Shown: positions 23,925 to 32,218, counted from the first letter of the stretch. The stretch: DNA of 46,411 bases from Candidatus Woesearchaeota archaeon (GCA_016930415.1 JAFGGS010000017.1:1-46411), one strand, 5' to 3'. The notes: generated from the sequence alone by a model not told the origin. Made by a program: numbers and translations.

Positions 23925-25061
23925 CTATCCGAACATGTGCTCGAAAGTCGTGCCTTTCTCTTCTTCGCGCCTGACCTTCTCGACTGCCTGCAGCAAGTCT
24001 TCTTGTGTCACGATGTGCCTCTTGCTTCTTATCGCGAAGTAGCCTGCTTCTGTGCAGACTGCCCTAACCTCTGCTCCTGAGAACCCGTCCATCTTCTTTA
24101 TGAGGACGCCCAGGTTTATCTTGCCGTCAAGGTTCATACTGGCGGTATGTATCTTGAATATCTCCCGCAGGCCGTCTGTGTTTGGAAGGGATACTTCTAT
24201 CAGGCGGTCAAGCCTGCCTGGCCTGGTCACTGCAGGGTCTAGTATGTCTAGCCTGTTCGTGCACCCCACTACTTTAACGTTTGACAATGACTTGAAGCCG
24301 TCGATCTCTGCGAGGAACTGCATGAACGTCCTCTGGACTTCCCGCTCACCGGAGGTGCCCATGTCGACTCTCTTAGCTGCTAGTGCGTCTATCTCGTCTA
24401 TGAATATTATCGCGGGCGCTTTCTCTCGCGCGAGCGCGAACACTTCCTTCACGAGCTTGGCTCCTTCTCCTATGAACTTCTGCACTAGCTCGCTTCCGAC
24501 GATCTCTATGAACGTGCTCTTGGTAGAGTTCGCGACTGCCTTTGCAAGCAAGGTCTTGCCAGTGCCTGGCGGACCGTGCAATAAGATTCCTTTCGGGGGA
24601 TTGATCCCGACTTTCTTGAATAGGCCCGGATTCTTGAGCGGCAGCTCCACGACCTCCTTTATCTCCCTGATCTGGTCCTGAAGTCCTCCGACCTGGCTCC
24701 ACCTGGTCTCTGGCTTCTCCATGATCACGAACTTCTCCACGTTGAACTGTTTTGATGAGTTAACGCGGTCGACCACTGTAAGGTTTCGCTGCTCGACTAT
24801 GACAGACTCGCCAGGGATCAGGTCCTTGATCGTCGATGAGACGTTGACGAAGAACTTGTTTCCGTTAGGCAGGCTTATGACTGCGTTCGGGTGCTGCAAG
24901 TCCACGACTTCCGCCACCATCAAGGCAGGTGTGCGGAACCTTGACAGCTCCTCTCGAAGCTCGTTTAGCGTCTCTCGCAGTACGCGGTTCTCCTCTTCTA
25001 GCTGGCTTGAGCCAGTAGTATATGAGAACATAGAATCCTTAAAATCATCCTCACTCGCCAT
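23925..25061 (-). CDS. pan: proteasome-activating nucleotidase (PAN)-like AAA+ ATPase
   Basis: 378 aa. N-terminal coiled coil (~17-42, SQLEEENRVLRETLNELREEL), OB domain (~45-110), then the AAA module: Walker A GPPGTGKT (~162-169), pore-loop region TFIEIVGSELVQKFIGEG, Walker B IIFIDEIDAL, sensor/arginine-finger TRPGRLDR. PAN unfolds proteins for the 20S proteasome. It lacks the C-terminal HbYX docking motif: the protein ends GTTFEHMFG, where most PANs end in hydrophobic-Tyr-X. It is otherwise intact, and the start follows TATA-like TTTTATATA at ~25083-25091 by ~24 nt. Confidence 0.88.
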   Translation of the reverse strand: MASEDDFKDSMFSYTTGSSQLEEENRVLRETLNELREELSRFRTPALMVAEVVDLQHPNAVISLPNGNKFFVNVSSTIKDLIPGESVIVEQRNLTVVDRVNSSKQFNVEKFVIMEKPETRWSQVGGLQDQIREIKEVVELPLKNPGLFKKVGINPPKGILLHGPPGTGKTLLAKAVANSTKSTFIEIVGSELVQKFIGEGAKLVKEVFALAREKAPAIIFIDEIDALAAKRVDMGTSGEREVQRTFMQFLAEIDGFKSLSNVKVVGCTNRLDILDPAVTRPGRLDRLIEVSLPNTDGLREIFKIHTASMNLDGKINLGVLIKKMDGFSGAEVRAVCTEAGYFAIRSKRHIVTQEDLLQAVEKVRREEEKGTTFEHMFG

Positions 25062-25132
25062 TATGGAGGGGAATAATCGAGGGTATATAAAACTTGCTGT
25101 TCACCGACGAATAAGAAAAAAAGTTGTTTTTA

Positions 25133-25150
25133 AGTAAAAAAAATATTTTA
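25133..25150 (-). terminator. T-tract terminator of the M29-like peptidase gene
   Basis: The plus strand carries A8 at 25136-25143 just beyond the stop at 25155, giving a T8 tract in the minus-strand transcript. Confidence 0.5.
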
Positions 25151-25154
25151 AATC

Positions 25155-26915
25155 TCAAACCGTCAGCTTTCCTTTTCTCATCATCCAGTTCTTGTGTCCT
25201 CGCTTGTCTACGCCGTAGATATCCAGCATCTGTTTCTTCGCGTTGATGACGATGTCGTAGTGGTAGAGCCCTGCCCTGTCTGCTTCGAATCCTGAGCCTA
25301 GGGCTATGTGCATCATGCCTGCGATCTTCTCGTTGACGATGAGGTAATTGCAGAGCCTTGCCTTGGGATTGGTGTTGACTGCGAACTCTCCGATGTTTAG
25401 GAAGTTGCTCTTCTTGAGCAGGATCACTTCTTTTGGCAGGGATTTGTTCTTCTCCTGCTTCTTCAAGAGCTTCAGCCCTTCGTTCCTCTTCTCTTTGAGC
25501 TTCGCCACTATCTTCTTTGGCCCGCGCAAGATGTCGTACTTGTTGCCGTTGCAGCTGATCACCAAGGGATCCTTGGAGCTGAGGACGTAGCTCTTGTCTA
25601 TGTTTATCACGACGTCGCCGTAGAACGTCCCCTTGATGTATTCTGGCGTGAAGAACATCTCTCCGCCGGGGATGTTGGCCATGGTGCCAGCTTTAATCCC
25701 TTCCTTGAGAGAGTCAGGGTCTAGCTTCTCTCGTATGTCGACGTCTGAGTTCATGGGCTTCCTCCTGCCACCGTCCTTCTTGACAAGGCCTACCTCGAGC
25801 CTTGTCCTCTTGGATTCCACGAATATCCTGTCAGACTTCCTGGCGAGCGCGACGAGCGCGTCGTTCTTCTTCTTCATCTGAAGCCAGTCTATCTTGCAGC
25901 TGTCTATGTAGATGTCTATCGGGAGCGTGTCTGTGAATCCCACCCTGCACAGGGGCGCTCTTGAGTCCAGTTTTGTCTGGGGATACCATGGCAGCTTGTA
26001 TATTATCCCGCCTGGAGAGTCCCACCTGCTCTTCTTGTTAGGAGTCGGGTAGCCTATGGTTTCTCCGAAGATGTGCTTTCCACCGTAGCCCTCTCCTTTG
26101 ACGAAGAAGGTCGCATCGTTCGACCTGAACCTGTCGAGTTTCAGGAGCTTTGATATCATCTTGAACTTCTTGAAGATAGGCTCGCTTATGCCTTTCTCAA
26201 GCTCACAGCCAAGAAGCGTCGCGGATAACTCTCCTATCCGTTCTCCTTTCTCGAGCATGGTCTTCCTGCTAGTCGAGGTCTTCATGGTCTTCTTGTCTGC
26301 AGGGCATGCGAGGTACATCGTCCTTGCGATGGCGTAGCTGTCAAGATAATCCTCGAGGGGGTACTCCATGTCTTTCGCTTTCATTATGAGGTCGAATCCT
26401 ATGCCTACGCGCTCGTGTTTCTTCAGGTCGTAGACTTGGCTCCAGATGATCTTCGCAGTAGCAAGCAAGTCGTTCCACTTATACTTCCTGAACCACTCTG
26501 TCTTGAACAACATGTCGAAGCCGCCGTTCGTGACGTAGCACTCGTCGCTCGCGTCTATCATGAGCTCTGGCCGCTTCCATATCCTCCTGAACTCTCCCTT
26601 GGCCTTCTTGTCGACCAAGGTTATGAACTCGTCAAGCACCTTGGTGAGGGGGCTCTTCACGCCTGCCTCTAGCTGCTCGTACGAGTCCCAGACCTCGAGC
26701 ATCGCTGCAATTGGCTTGCTGGGTTTCTGGACGAGACTCACGTTCAGGTCGCAATCCATGTTGTGCGCAGCCCTGCTCAAGGGAGCGAGGGAGAAGAACG
26801 CCTTCTCGTTCCTCGCGTCAAAGACGATGAATATCGTCTTCCCAGAATACCTCTTTAATTGCTGCTCATAGTATTTCACGGCGTCACCAAACGCCTTCAG
26901 GTTGTATTTGCTCAT
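25155..26915 (-). CDS. M29-like leucyl aminopeptidase (thermophilic metalloprotease family)
   Basis: 586 aa from ATG 26915. The frame reaches 26978, but the TATA-like TTCTTATAAGC (26952-26962) lies in that extension, and GGTGAG is 4-5 nt before MSKYNLKAFGDAV. C-terminal metal-site motifs match M29 aminopeptidases: NIPGGEMFFTPE (first Glu), NIGEFAVNTNP (second Glu), EKIAGMMHIALGSG (His), and GLYHYDIVI (His-x-Asp). The enzyme removes N-terminal residues with two zinc or cobalt ions. Typical M29 proteins are ~400 aa; here there is a ~180-residue N-terminal extension including KTIFIVFDARNEKAFF. A substrate is not deducible. Confidence 0.75.
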   Translation of the reverse strand: MSKYNLKAFGDAVKYYEQQLKRYSGKTIFIVFDARNEKAFFSLAPLSRAAHNMDCDLNVSLVQKPSKPIAAMLEVWDSYEQLEAGVKSPLTKVLDEFITLVDKKAKGEFRRIWKRPELMIDASDECYVTNGGFDMLFKTEWFRKYKWNDLLATAKIIWSQVYDLKKHERVGIGFDLIMKAKDMEYPLEDYLDSYAIARTMYLACPADKKTMKTSTSRKTMLEKGERIGELSATLLGCELEKGISEPIFKKFKMISKLLKLDRFRSNDATFFVKGEGYGGKHIFGETIGYPTPNKKSRWDSPGGIIYKLPWYPQTKLDSRAPLCRVGFTDTLPIDIYIDSCKIDWLQMKKKNDALVALARKSDRIFVESKRTRLEVGLVKKDGGRRKPMNSDVDIREKLDPDSLKEGIKAGTMANIPGGEMFFTPEYIKGTFYGDVVINIDKSYVLSSKDPLVISCNGNKYDILRGPKKIVAKLKEKRNEGLKLLKKQEKNKSLPKEVILLKKSNFLNIGEFAVNTNPKARLCNYLIVNEKIAGMMHIALGSGFEADRAGLYHYDIVINAKKQMLDIYGVDKRGHKNWMMRKGKLTV

Positions 26916-27005
26916 CAATCTCACCATTCCTTGTTCTTGATAATCAAAAGATAGCTTATAAGAAAACAAAATTGACAAGACTATTAATAAAGGTTGCGCT
27001 TGATA

Positions 27006-27386
27006 TCAAAAACTTTGGCCTGGAACAGGCGAGTTTGCAAGCGCTCCCTTGTATCTCTCGCTTAGCGCTTGCAGGAAGAAGGCGGTCTCTCTCCTGGATT
27101 CCAGGCTCGAGGTCCTTCTCATGAAATCAGTTAGTGTCCTTACATGGTGGCTTAAGTCAGAGGTCAAGTCCCTGTGGCGGGCTTCCGGGAGGACTTGCAC
27201 GAGCGCTTCCAGCGCAGCCTCGTCATCTAAGGATAGTCCTGAGGAGCGTTGCTGGAGCAGGCCTAACGCTTTTTGGAGCTCTTGCCTTGCGCTTTGCACG
27301 CACAGGAGCGGGTAGCCTGTCTGGGCGTATTCCTGGAGCGCCCTTGCGGCGGTGGCGTAAGCGTTTGCCTTGGATAAGTTGTCCAT
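27006..27386 (-). CDS. hypothetical helical protein, 126 aa
   Basis: Almost wholly alpha-helical by eye, rich in A, L, Q and R (QSARQELQKALGLLQQRSSG, ALVQVLPEARHRDL). No signal peptide or membrane span. TATA-like GATTTAAAT at 27411-27419 lies ~28 nt before the ATG on the minus strand, so this is likely an independent leaderless gene. No family recognised. Confidence 0.6.
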   Translation of the reverse strand: MDNLSKANAYATAARALQEYAQTGYPLLCVQSARQELQKALGLLQQRSSGLSLDDEAALEALVQVLPEARHRDLTSDLSHHVRTLTDFMRRTSSLESRRETAFFLQALSERYKGALANSPVPGQSF

Positions 27387-27460
27387 CGGAGAAGGTAATG
27401 GATGGCAGGATTTAAATCTATGCTCTTAGAAGAGGTCTTAGAAACCCTGAAGCGCTCTGC

Positions 27461-28492
27461 TCATCCCCTGATTATCATCAGGTTCTTGGTGCTCTTGGTC
27501 AAGACTTCCTTCTTCTTGCCGAAGTAGATGTCATCCTCTATCCTGATGCCTATTCCTGTCTTCTGGTTGTAGTAGCCTGGCTCTATCGTGATGACTGATC
27601 CTTTCCTGATCCTGTCTTTTGACTTCGGGCTGCTGCTTGGTGCCTCGTGGATCTCTATGCCAAATCCGTGGCCGAGGCCGTGCAGGAAATACTTGGCGTC
27701 GCCTCCTAAGCATTTGACTGCGTGATCGAAGAGCTCCCCGCAGTTCATGCCGATCCTTGCCTTATCTATGCACGAGAGCTGGGCTCTTAGCACTTTCTCG
27801 TATATCTCGACCTCCTTCCTTGAAGGATTGCCGACGTAGACTGTCCTAGTCATGTCTGAGCAGTACCCTTTGTACTTGGCGCCGAAGTCGAGCACCATGA
27901 ATCCCTTGTTGATCTTCGAGTCCTTGTTGTGATGCGCAGTCACCGCGTTCTTGCCGCTCGCGGTTATCGGCTCGAAAGCCATCTCTGCCCCTCGCTCAAG
28001 GGCCGCCATCTTGATATGCCTGGCGACGTCGCTCTCCTTCCTGAAAGACTTGAAATTATTGACTATGCCCTTGAAGATCTCATCTGTTATCCGGCAAGCC
28101 TTCCTTATGCGGGCCATCTCTTCAGGCGTCTTGGTCTCACGAAGCGCGGAGAGGAGTGCTCCGACGTCTTTTGCTTTCAAGTATTTCGACAAGAATCTCT
28201 TCTGGCGCAGGAGGACGCTGCCCGCATCGTAGCCGACTCTCCTTATCCTCTTATCCTTCATCAGCTTTAGCCAGTCATCCTTGAACTTCTTCCACTGTAC
28301 GACCTTGAAGCCCTTGAACCTTGGCCCGTAGAGCGGGCTTAGGAAGAGCAGGTTCTCCTTGCGGGTTATGATCATGATTCCGTGATCGAAGTCCTCTGCT
28401 ATGAAGTACTTGAAACCAGGGCTCTTGTTGAACAAGACCACTGCGTCGAGCTTCTCCTTTAGAAGTATCTTCCGAACCTCACCCGTCTTCAT
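27461..28492 (-). CDS. pepQ: Xaa-Pro aminopeptidase (M24)
   Basis: 343 aa, pita-bread fold. N-terminal creatinase-like domain (~1-120) and catalytic domain with all five metal ligands: D in VLDFGAKY, D in CSDMTRT, H in HGLGHGFGIEIHE, E in ITIEPGYY, E in IRIEDDI. It removes N-terminal residues before proline. Family assignment is firm; prolidase versus aminopeptidase P is not settled. Minus-strand CTATTTAAAC at 28518-28527 lies ~27 nt before the ATG. Confidence 0.93.
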   Translation of the reverse strand: MKTGEVRKILLKEKLDAVVLFNKSPGFKYFIAEDFDHGIMIITRKENLLFLSPLYGPRFKGFKVVQWKKFKDDWLKLMKDKRIRRVGYDAGSVLLRQKRFLSKYLKAKDVGALLSALRETKTPEEMARIRKACRITDEIFKGIVNNFKSFRKESDVARHIKMAALERGAEMAFEPITASGKNAVTAHHNKDSKINKGFMVLDFGAKYKGYCSDMTRTVYVGNPSRKEVEIYEKVLRAQLSCIDKARIGMNCGELFDHAVKCLGGDAKYFLHGLGHGFGIEIHEAPSSSPKSKDRIRKGSVITIEPGYYNQKTGIGIRIEDDIYFGKKKEVLTKSTKNLMIIRG

Positions 28493-28599
28493 AGAGAGGT
28501 ATAACTTTTTGCGTGTTTAAATAGTTAATGATAAAACGAACGGTCATCCGCCGCGATGGCCGATTGGTGTGCGAGTGACGCGGCGTCTTGAACCTGGAA

Positions 28600-28612
28600 A
28601 AGCTTTATAAAA
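28600..28612 (+). promoter_or_regulatory. TATA box of tRNA-Val
   Basis: AGCTTTATAAAAC lies 27-38 nt before the tRNA 5' end at 28639, the usual archaeal RNA-gene promoter distance. Confidence 0.6.
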
Positions 28613-28638
28613 CACCTGCCACTCTTTCAAGCCAAGAC

Positions 28639-28711
28639 GGGCCCTTGGTCTAGTGGCTATGATATCGCCTTCACACGGCGGAGGTCGCCGGTTCGAATCC
28701 GGCAGGGCCCA
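28639..28711 (+). tRNA. tRNA-Val (anticodon CAC)
   Basis: 73 nt, all arms fold: acceptor GGGCCCT/AGGGCCC, D arm with GGTCTAGTGGC, anticodon stem TCGCC/GGCGG with loop TTCACAC (anticodon CAC), T arm GCCGG-TTCGAAT-CCGGC, discriminator A. No intron and no encoded CCA. The promoter is the TATA at 28600. A partial second copy follows within 40 nt. Confidence 0.95.
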
Positions 28712-28748
28712 TCCCATTTCTTGTGCAAGCAAGCAGAGCTTGCTTTGC

Positions 28749-28885
28749 ATCGCCTTCACATGCGTTCTTGCAGCGCGTCCAAAAAAACATGACTTTTTTG
28801 AGAACGGTGGAGGTCGCCGGTTCGTGCTCAGAAGCCAAAGGCTTCTGGCACCTCGGGCTTCGCCCTACGGAATCCGGCAGGGCCA
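28749..28885 (+). pseudogene. interrupted partial copy of tRNA-Val(CAC)
   Basis: Three exact or near-exact blocks of the tRNA above occur in order. ATCGCCTTCACA (28749-28760) carries the 5' anticodon stem and loop to position 37. CGGTGGAGGTCGCCGGTTCG (28805-28824) carries position 38 through the T loop, and AATCCGGCAGGGCCA (28871-28885) the rest. The inserts are 44 nt after base 37, the canonical intron site, and 46 nt in the T loop. GGTGG can still pair with TCGCC through wobble. The acceptor 5' strand and D arm are missing, replaced by a 28712-28748 spacer with an AAGCAAGC/GCTTGCTT hairpin. Confidence 0.6.
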
Positions 28886-28894
28886 AGTCTTCTC

Positions 28895-29377
28895 CTATCC
28901 TCTCAGGTTCCGTTCCAGATGTCTCAGTATCGCTTCTGAGACTGTTTTCACGCAGTGCCTGTTTGGAAGTATGATTCTTGCCGGTTCGAGTTCGCTCTTG
29001 TAGCCTGGCTCTATTGACCATTTGAGTCTTGGGTCTGCAAGGGTTTCGTCGATCCTATGCTCATCTTCCAAGAGGCTGGCTATGGAGAAGGCGTGTTTTG
29101 CCAGGGGCGAATATTCGTTGAAGTAGTGCGCTGCGTGAAACGATTCCTTGTGAAAACTCGAGTATGCTACGGGCCCGACTCCGTATATGCCCCCGATCCC
29201 GTCTCTTGACTTGAACACTGTTTCAAAGTCTGCGGATCTTAGGGCCTGGTCCAGGACTGCATATGATCTTTGTATGTCGAACTGGCATGGCCCAGGGGGT
29301 TCATCCATGTACTTGTGGGCAGGGGTTGCTCTCCAGGCGGCTGTCTCCACGAATCCTTTTACTAGGTAAGTCTTCAT
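28895..29377 (-). CDS. hypothetical protein, 160 aa
   Basis: Soluble mixed alpha/beta protein (YLVKGFVETAAWRATPAHKY at the start). Histidine-rich middle (FHKESFHAAHYF) and a cysteine near the end (NRHCVKTVSEAIL). No known motif, no signal peptide. It follows the next minus-strand gene by 21 nt and is probably in one operon with it. Both are unfamiliar and may function together. Confidence 0.6.
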   Translation of the reverse strand: MKTYLVKGFVETAAWRATPAHKYMDEPPGPCQFDIQRSYAVLDQALRSADFETVFKSRDGIGGIYGVGPVAYSSFHKESFHAAHYFNEYSPLAKHAFSIASLLEDEHRIDETLADPRLKWSIEPGYKSELEPARIILPNRHCVKTVSEAILRHLERNLRG

Positions 29378-29398
29378 CTTCTAGTCTCACTCTTTTTC

Positions 29399-30283
29399 TC
29401 ATGGCCGTTTAAGCCCTGGCTCGATCCACTCAGGGTCGTATATGAGGATCGGCTCTCCGACTTTCAGGACTCTGCGCTCGGTCGATGTCAGCTTGCCATG
29501 CCTAGATTCCCTGCTCTCGTCCAGGTCTCTCTGGTCTTCTGATTCACATCTTTCCTGCAGGAATTTCTCCAATGGACCTGATCCAGGGTAGTCTGTAGAG
29601 AAGAACAGGGCGTCGCAGCAATACTTCACGTGGGTCGTCGTCTCCATCGTGAAGTGCAAAGCTGATTTGTTGTAGGGATCGTCTTTCTTCTCTGTCCTGA
29701 TGGTCCAGATATGCCTCCACCAGTAAGGCGCTGCGAACAGGTTCCTGTTGAATACGACGTATTGGTGGTAGCTGGGTAGCTGGCATGGGTCGTAAGTGTC
29801 TACCCTCCAGCCGTAAGGCACGACTATCCCTGAATCTAGCTCTCGCTGGTTGTCCAGCAGCTTGCCGTATGCGGGCCTAAGCCTTATCGGCAGGTCGTTC
29901 TTAACGAATATCTTCAGTATCTTGTTTAGGTTGTTCTCTGTAGTTACGTGCATCGCGCCGTCCGACATGAAGTTGCTCTGCCACCTGTGATGATCTGTCT
30001 TAGGAGGCTTCTCGTCCGGGTCAAATCCGGTCAGGGGATAGTCTCCGCTTGGGAAGGCGAGCGGTATCGACATCTTGAATACCTGCTTTTGGTGATGAGC
30101 AGGCATCCTGGAGATGGTCTTTGCCTGTTTCCACGCCGCAGGATAGTGCTTTTGCATGTATTCCTCGTTGGAAGAAGGTATTCCTGCCGCTTTTAGCCTG
30201 TACGCTTGCATCGCCCTAGTGTCTGGTATGTCCTCGCATACGAGCGTCTCTAGGACTTCGGCCTCGTTGACTTTCTGTTTCAT
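29399..30283 (-). CDS. hypothetical protein, 294 aa
   Basis: Start taken at ATG 30283 (MKQKVNEAEVLETL): the minus-strand TATA-like TTATATAA at 30307-30314 is ~27 nt upstream, whereas the longer frame to 30331 would begin before it. Soluble, with many aromatic and histidine residues (APYWWRHIWTIRTEKKDD, HHRWQSNFM). It is upstream of a second unknown gene (28895) with a short gap and diverges from the TrmB regulator. It shares a single TATA region with that regulator (TTTATATAA is usable in both directions). Its function is unknown. Confidence 0.65.
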   Translation of the reverse strand: MKQKVNEAEVLETLVCEDIPDTRAMQAYRLKAAGIPSSNEEYMQKHYPAAWKQAKTISRMPAHHQKQVFKMSIPLAFPSGDYPLTGFDPDEKPPKTDHHRWQSNFMSDGAMHVTTENNLNKILKIFVKNDLPIRLRPAYGKLLDNQRELDSGIVVPYGWRVDTYDPCQLPSYHQYVVFNRNLFAAPYWWRHIWTIRTEKKDDPYNKSALHFTMETTTHVKYCCDALFFSTDYPGSGPLEKFLQERCESEDQRDLDESRESRHGKLTSTERRVLKVGEPILIYDPEWIEPGLKRP

Positions 30284-30299
30284 GGGGATTGAGGCTTCG

Positions 30300-30347
30300 G
30301 CAAGCTTTATATAAGATTCCTTACTTCTCACACTAGGTTGGTGTGAA
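30300..30347. promoter_or_regulatory. shared divergent promoter with inverted repeat TCACAC/GTGTGA
   Basis: TTTATATAA (30306-30314) sits between divergent genes. Just downstream on the plus side TCACAC (30328-30333) and GTGTGA (30341-30346) form a 6-bp inverted repeat with a 7-bp spacer, ending 1 bp before the regulator ATG at 30348. Binding there would cover the regulator's own transcription start, and may affect the 29399 operon. Confidence 0.5.
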
Positions 30348-31112
30348 ATGATAGATAATCTTAGGTCTTTGGGTTTGTCGACTTATGAAAGCAGGGCGTT
30401 GCATGCCATCCTGAAGAAACAGCACACTCTAAAGGAGTTAATAAGGTCTGCGAGGGTCCCTGCCGGGAAGGCTTATTCCGTCTGCAAGTCCCTTGTGGCT
30501 AAGGGCCTTGTGAAGGAGTCTGATTCAAGGCCTAAAGTGCTATTCGTGGAGAGCGCTTCAAACACAGTCAGGAAGCTCATAGATAAGCATCAGGGCGAGA
30601 GGGACTCAGTGGTTTCGCAGCTGCAGTCTTTCGCCACAGGGCTTGACCGCTCCCAGGGAAGAAGCACCCTTTTTTTTGAGGCAGGCTCCACCAACGAGGA
30701 CAACCAGCGCATCCAGCTAAGGGTGTTCCGCGAGGCCAAGAAGGAAGTCTTGCAGGTCATGAACATGCACCACAAGCCAAGGTCCAACAGGGGTAGCAAG
30801 CTCTTATGGGAGCATGAGATCGAAAAGGCTATCGGCAGGGGCGTGTCTTTCAGGTGCATATACCCTGTGAAGGCAGTCCTCCCGGAGATCCTTGAGAGCC
30901 TCTCAAGGAATAAGACTGAGAGTTTTCAGGTGAGAAGGCTTGACCTTGATTATCCGCGCTTCGACGTGGTCGATGGAAAGAAGTCCTTGGTGAAGTTAGT
31001 CCATGAGGATACCTTGGCCTTCGGTGGAGTGGTCTTCCTTGAAGACAAGGCATTCTCGCAGAATCTGAGGAGCGTATTCTTCAAGTTCTGGAACGAGGCC
31101 AAGAAGCGGTAG
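30348..31112 (+). CDS. TrmB-family transcriptional regulator
   Basis: 254 aa. N-terminal winged helix (SLGLSTYESRALHAILKKQ, then ELIRSARVPAGKAYSVCKSLVAKGLV) typical of TrmB, a helical linker (~75-95), and a C-terminal domain (~105-254) with sensor-like blocks EVLQVMNMH, IGRGVSFRCIYP and LKVLVHEDTLAFGG-type strands of the PLD-like TrmB sensor family. Such proteins often sense sugars. The start is at ATG 30348, which overlaps the inverted repeat. Possible targets are the divergent hypothetical operon and its own promoter. Confidence 0.88.
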   Translation: MIDNLRSLGLSTYESRALHAILKKQHTLKELIRSARVPAGKAYSVCKSLVAKGLVKESDSRPKVLFVESASNTVRKLIDKHQGERDSVVSQLQSFATGLDRSQGRSTLFFEAGSTNEDNQRIQLRVFREAKKEVLQVMNMHHKPRSNRGSKLLWEHEIEKAIGRGVSFRCIYPVKAVLPEILESLSRNKTESFQVRRLDLDYPRFDVVDGKKSLVKLVHEDTLAFGGVVFLEDKAFSQNLRSVFFKFWNEAKKR

Positions 31113-31177
31113 GTCGTCTGGATTTCTGAAGGGATGAAGGAATAGTTTGAAATAATTTGTGCAGGAAAGATTGATGC

Positions 31178-32080
31178 TCACTTCTTCTTCCTGCCTAGCT
31201 TCTTCACGCCTTTCACTATGAGCGCTATCAGCCCGATCGCGACCGCGTATGGCAGGACCGCGAATATCAGGTATAGCAGGCTGTTGAAGCTTGCAACGAG
31301 CGTCTTTACGAGCGATGAGAGCTTGGCGACGGCGATCCCTGCGTAGCCTGACCTCTCCTCTGTCAGCGAGACTGTGACTGTCGAGTAAGCTACTCGCTGA
31401 CCCGCGTTCTTGATGGCGTCTTCCAGCGCCGCTATCTGGCGTTCCTCGTCAAATATCCTGTCTGAGAGAGTTATCTTGTCCTCTATCTTCGTGGCTTGTG
31501 AGAGCATGGTGTTGTAGCGTGCTAGCCTGTCTTTCTCGGTCCTCAGGCTCGTCTCCAGGCTGACGTAGGAGCCTGTTATGTCGTCTGTCGATTCGTGGAA
31601 CGACTTGACTTTCCCTAGGGCTTTTAGCCGTGCCATGACGTCATCGTATTTAGACACGTCCACTTTCAGGACGTAGCTTCCAGAGTAGTACGAGCTTAGG
31701 CCTGCGCCGTTGTTGTTGACGTTCTCGTTTAGGATGAACGATCCGCTATCGGAAGCGATCTCTTTTAGCTTGGCGTCCGCTTCCTGGAACGTTCCTCGTT
31801 CCACTTCAGCACCTAGGCTCGCGGTCCTCGTCATCTTTCGCGAGTTCTCTTCAGGCGCGAACCCGTCCTGGATCGGCCAGATCATCCCTCGCGAATTCGC
31901 GGCTCCCGCGTATCCCATGCTCTCCTCTGCGTAGTCCGCAGCGTACATCATCTTTGACGATGCGCTAAGCAAGGGCGAGACTCCTCCCCCGATTCCGGTC
32001 ACTGCCAGGACCAGCACTAACGCCAGAACGATTATGAGCCAGTTGTCTCCTAGCTTCCTGAATTGGTCTTTCAAACCCAT
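31178..32080 (-). CDS. DUF4349 membrane-anchored protein
   Basis: 300 aa from ATG 32080 (GTG at 32089 is in frame, but GAGGTGGT sits there and serves as ribosome site). N-terminal membrane anchor (~17-35), external DUF4349 region: TASLGAEVERGTFQEADAKLKEIASDSGSF, YVLKVDVSKYDDVMARLKALG, then a helical LETSLRTEKDRLARYNTML coil, and C-terminal span (~272-292) with basic tail GRKKK. DUF4349 proteins are widespread in bacteria and some archaea; the function is unknown. TATA-like ATTTAAATA is at 32130-32138. Confidence 0.85.
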   Translation of the reverse strand: MGLKDQFRKLGDNWLIIVLALVLVLAVTGIGGGVSPLLSASSKMMYAADYAEESMGYAGAANSRGMIWPIQDGFAPEENSRKMTRTASLGAEVERGTFQEADAKLKEIASDSGSFILNENVNNNGAGLSSYYSGSYVLKVDVSKYDDVMARLKALGKVKSFHESTDDITGSYVSLETSLRTEKDRLARYNTMLSQATKIEDKITLSDRIFDEERQIAALEDAIKNAGQRVAYSTVTVSLTEERSGYAGIAVAKLSSLVKTLVASFNSLLYLIFAVLPYAVAIGLIALIVKGVKKLGRKKK

Positions 32081-32092
32081 AAGTACCACCTC

Positions 32093-32107
32093 GAGGCTTA
32101 AAGCCTC
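32093..32107. promoter_or_regulatory. palindrome in the DUF4349 leader
   Basis: GAGGCTTAAAGCCTC is a perfect 7+1+7 inverted repeat between the predicted transcription start (~32108, from TATA at 32130-32138) and the GAGGTGG ribosome site. It could act as an operator or as an RNA hairpin near the ribosome site. Confidence 0.4.
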
Positions 32108-32218
32108 CGGATGGGTTGGTAGCGGTTTATTTAAATATTGTCAAGGCTTCATCCAGGGTTGAAGCTTTGCTGCGCTTGAAGGCTTTGCTTTGTCAGGTCT
32201 TGCTTCTGCATGGCCCTT

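Noticed and set aside
28530-28600. Possible C/D RNA before tRNA-Val (CCGCCGCG... GCGGCG stem)
   Set aside because: No D box CTGA is present; only a short GC stem exists.
28671-29021. Minus-strand ORF ending in GFEPATSAV-like sequence
   Set aside because: It is the antisense of tRNA-Val, a well-known false protein.
32141-32218. C-terminal half of the 88-residue minus ORF
   Set aside because: After the proposed frameshift the sequence has poor protein character; the alternative frame ends at 32219.
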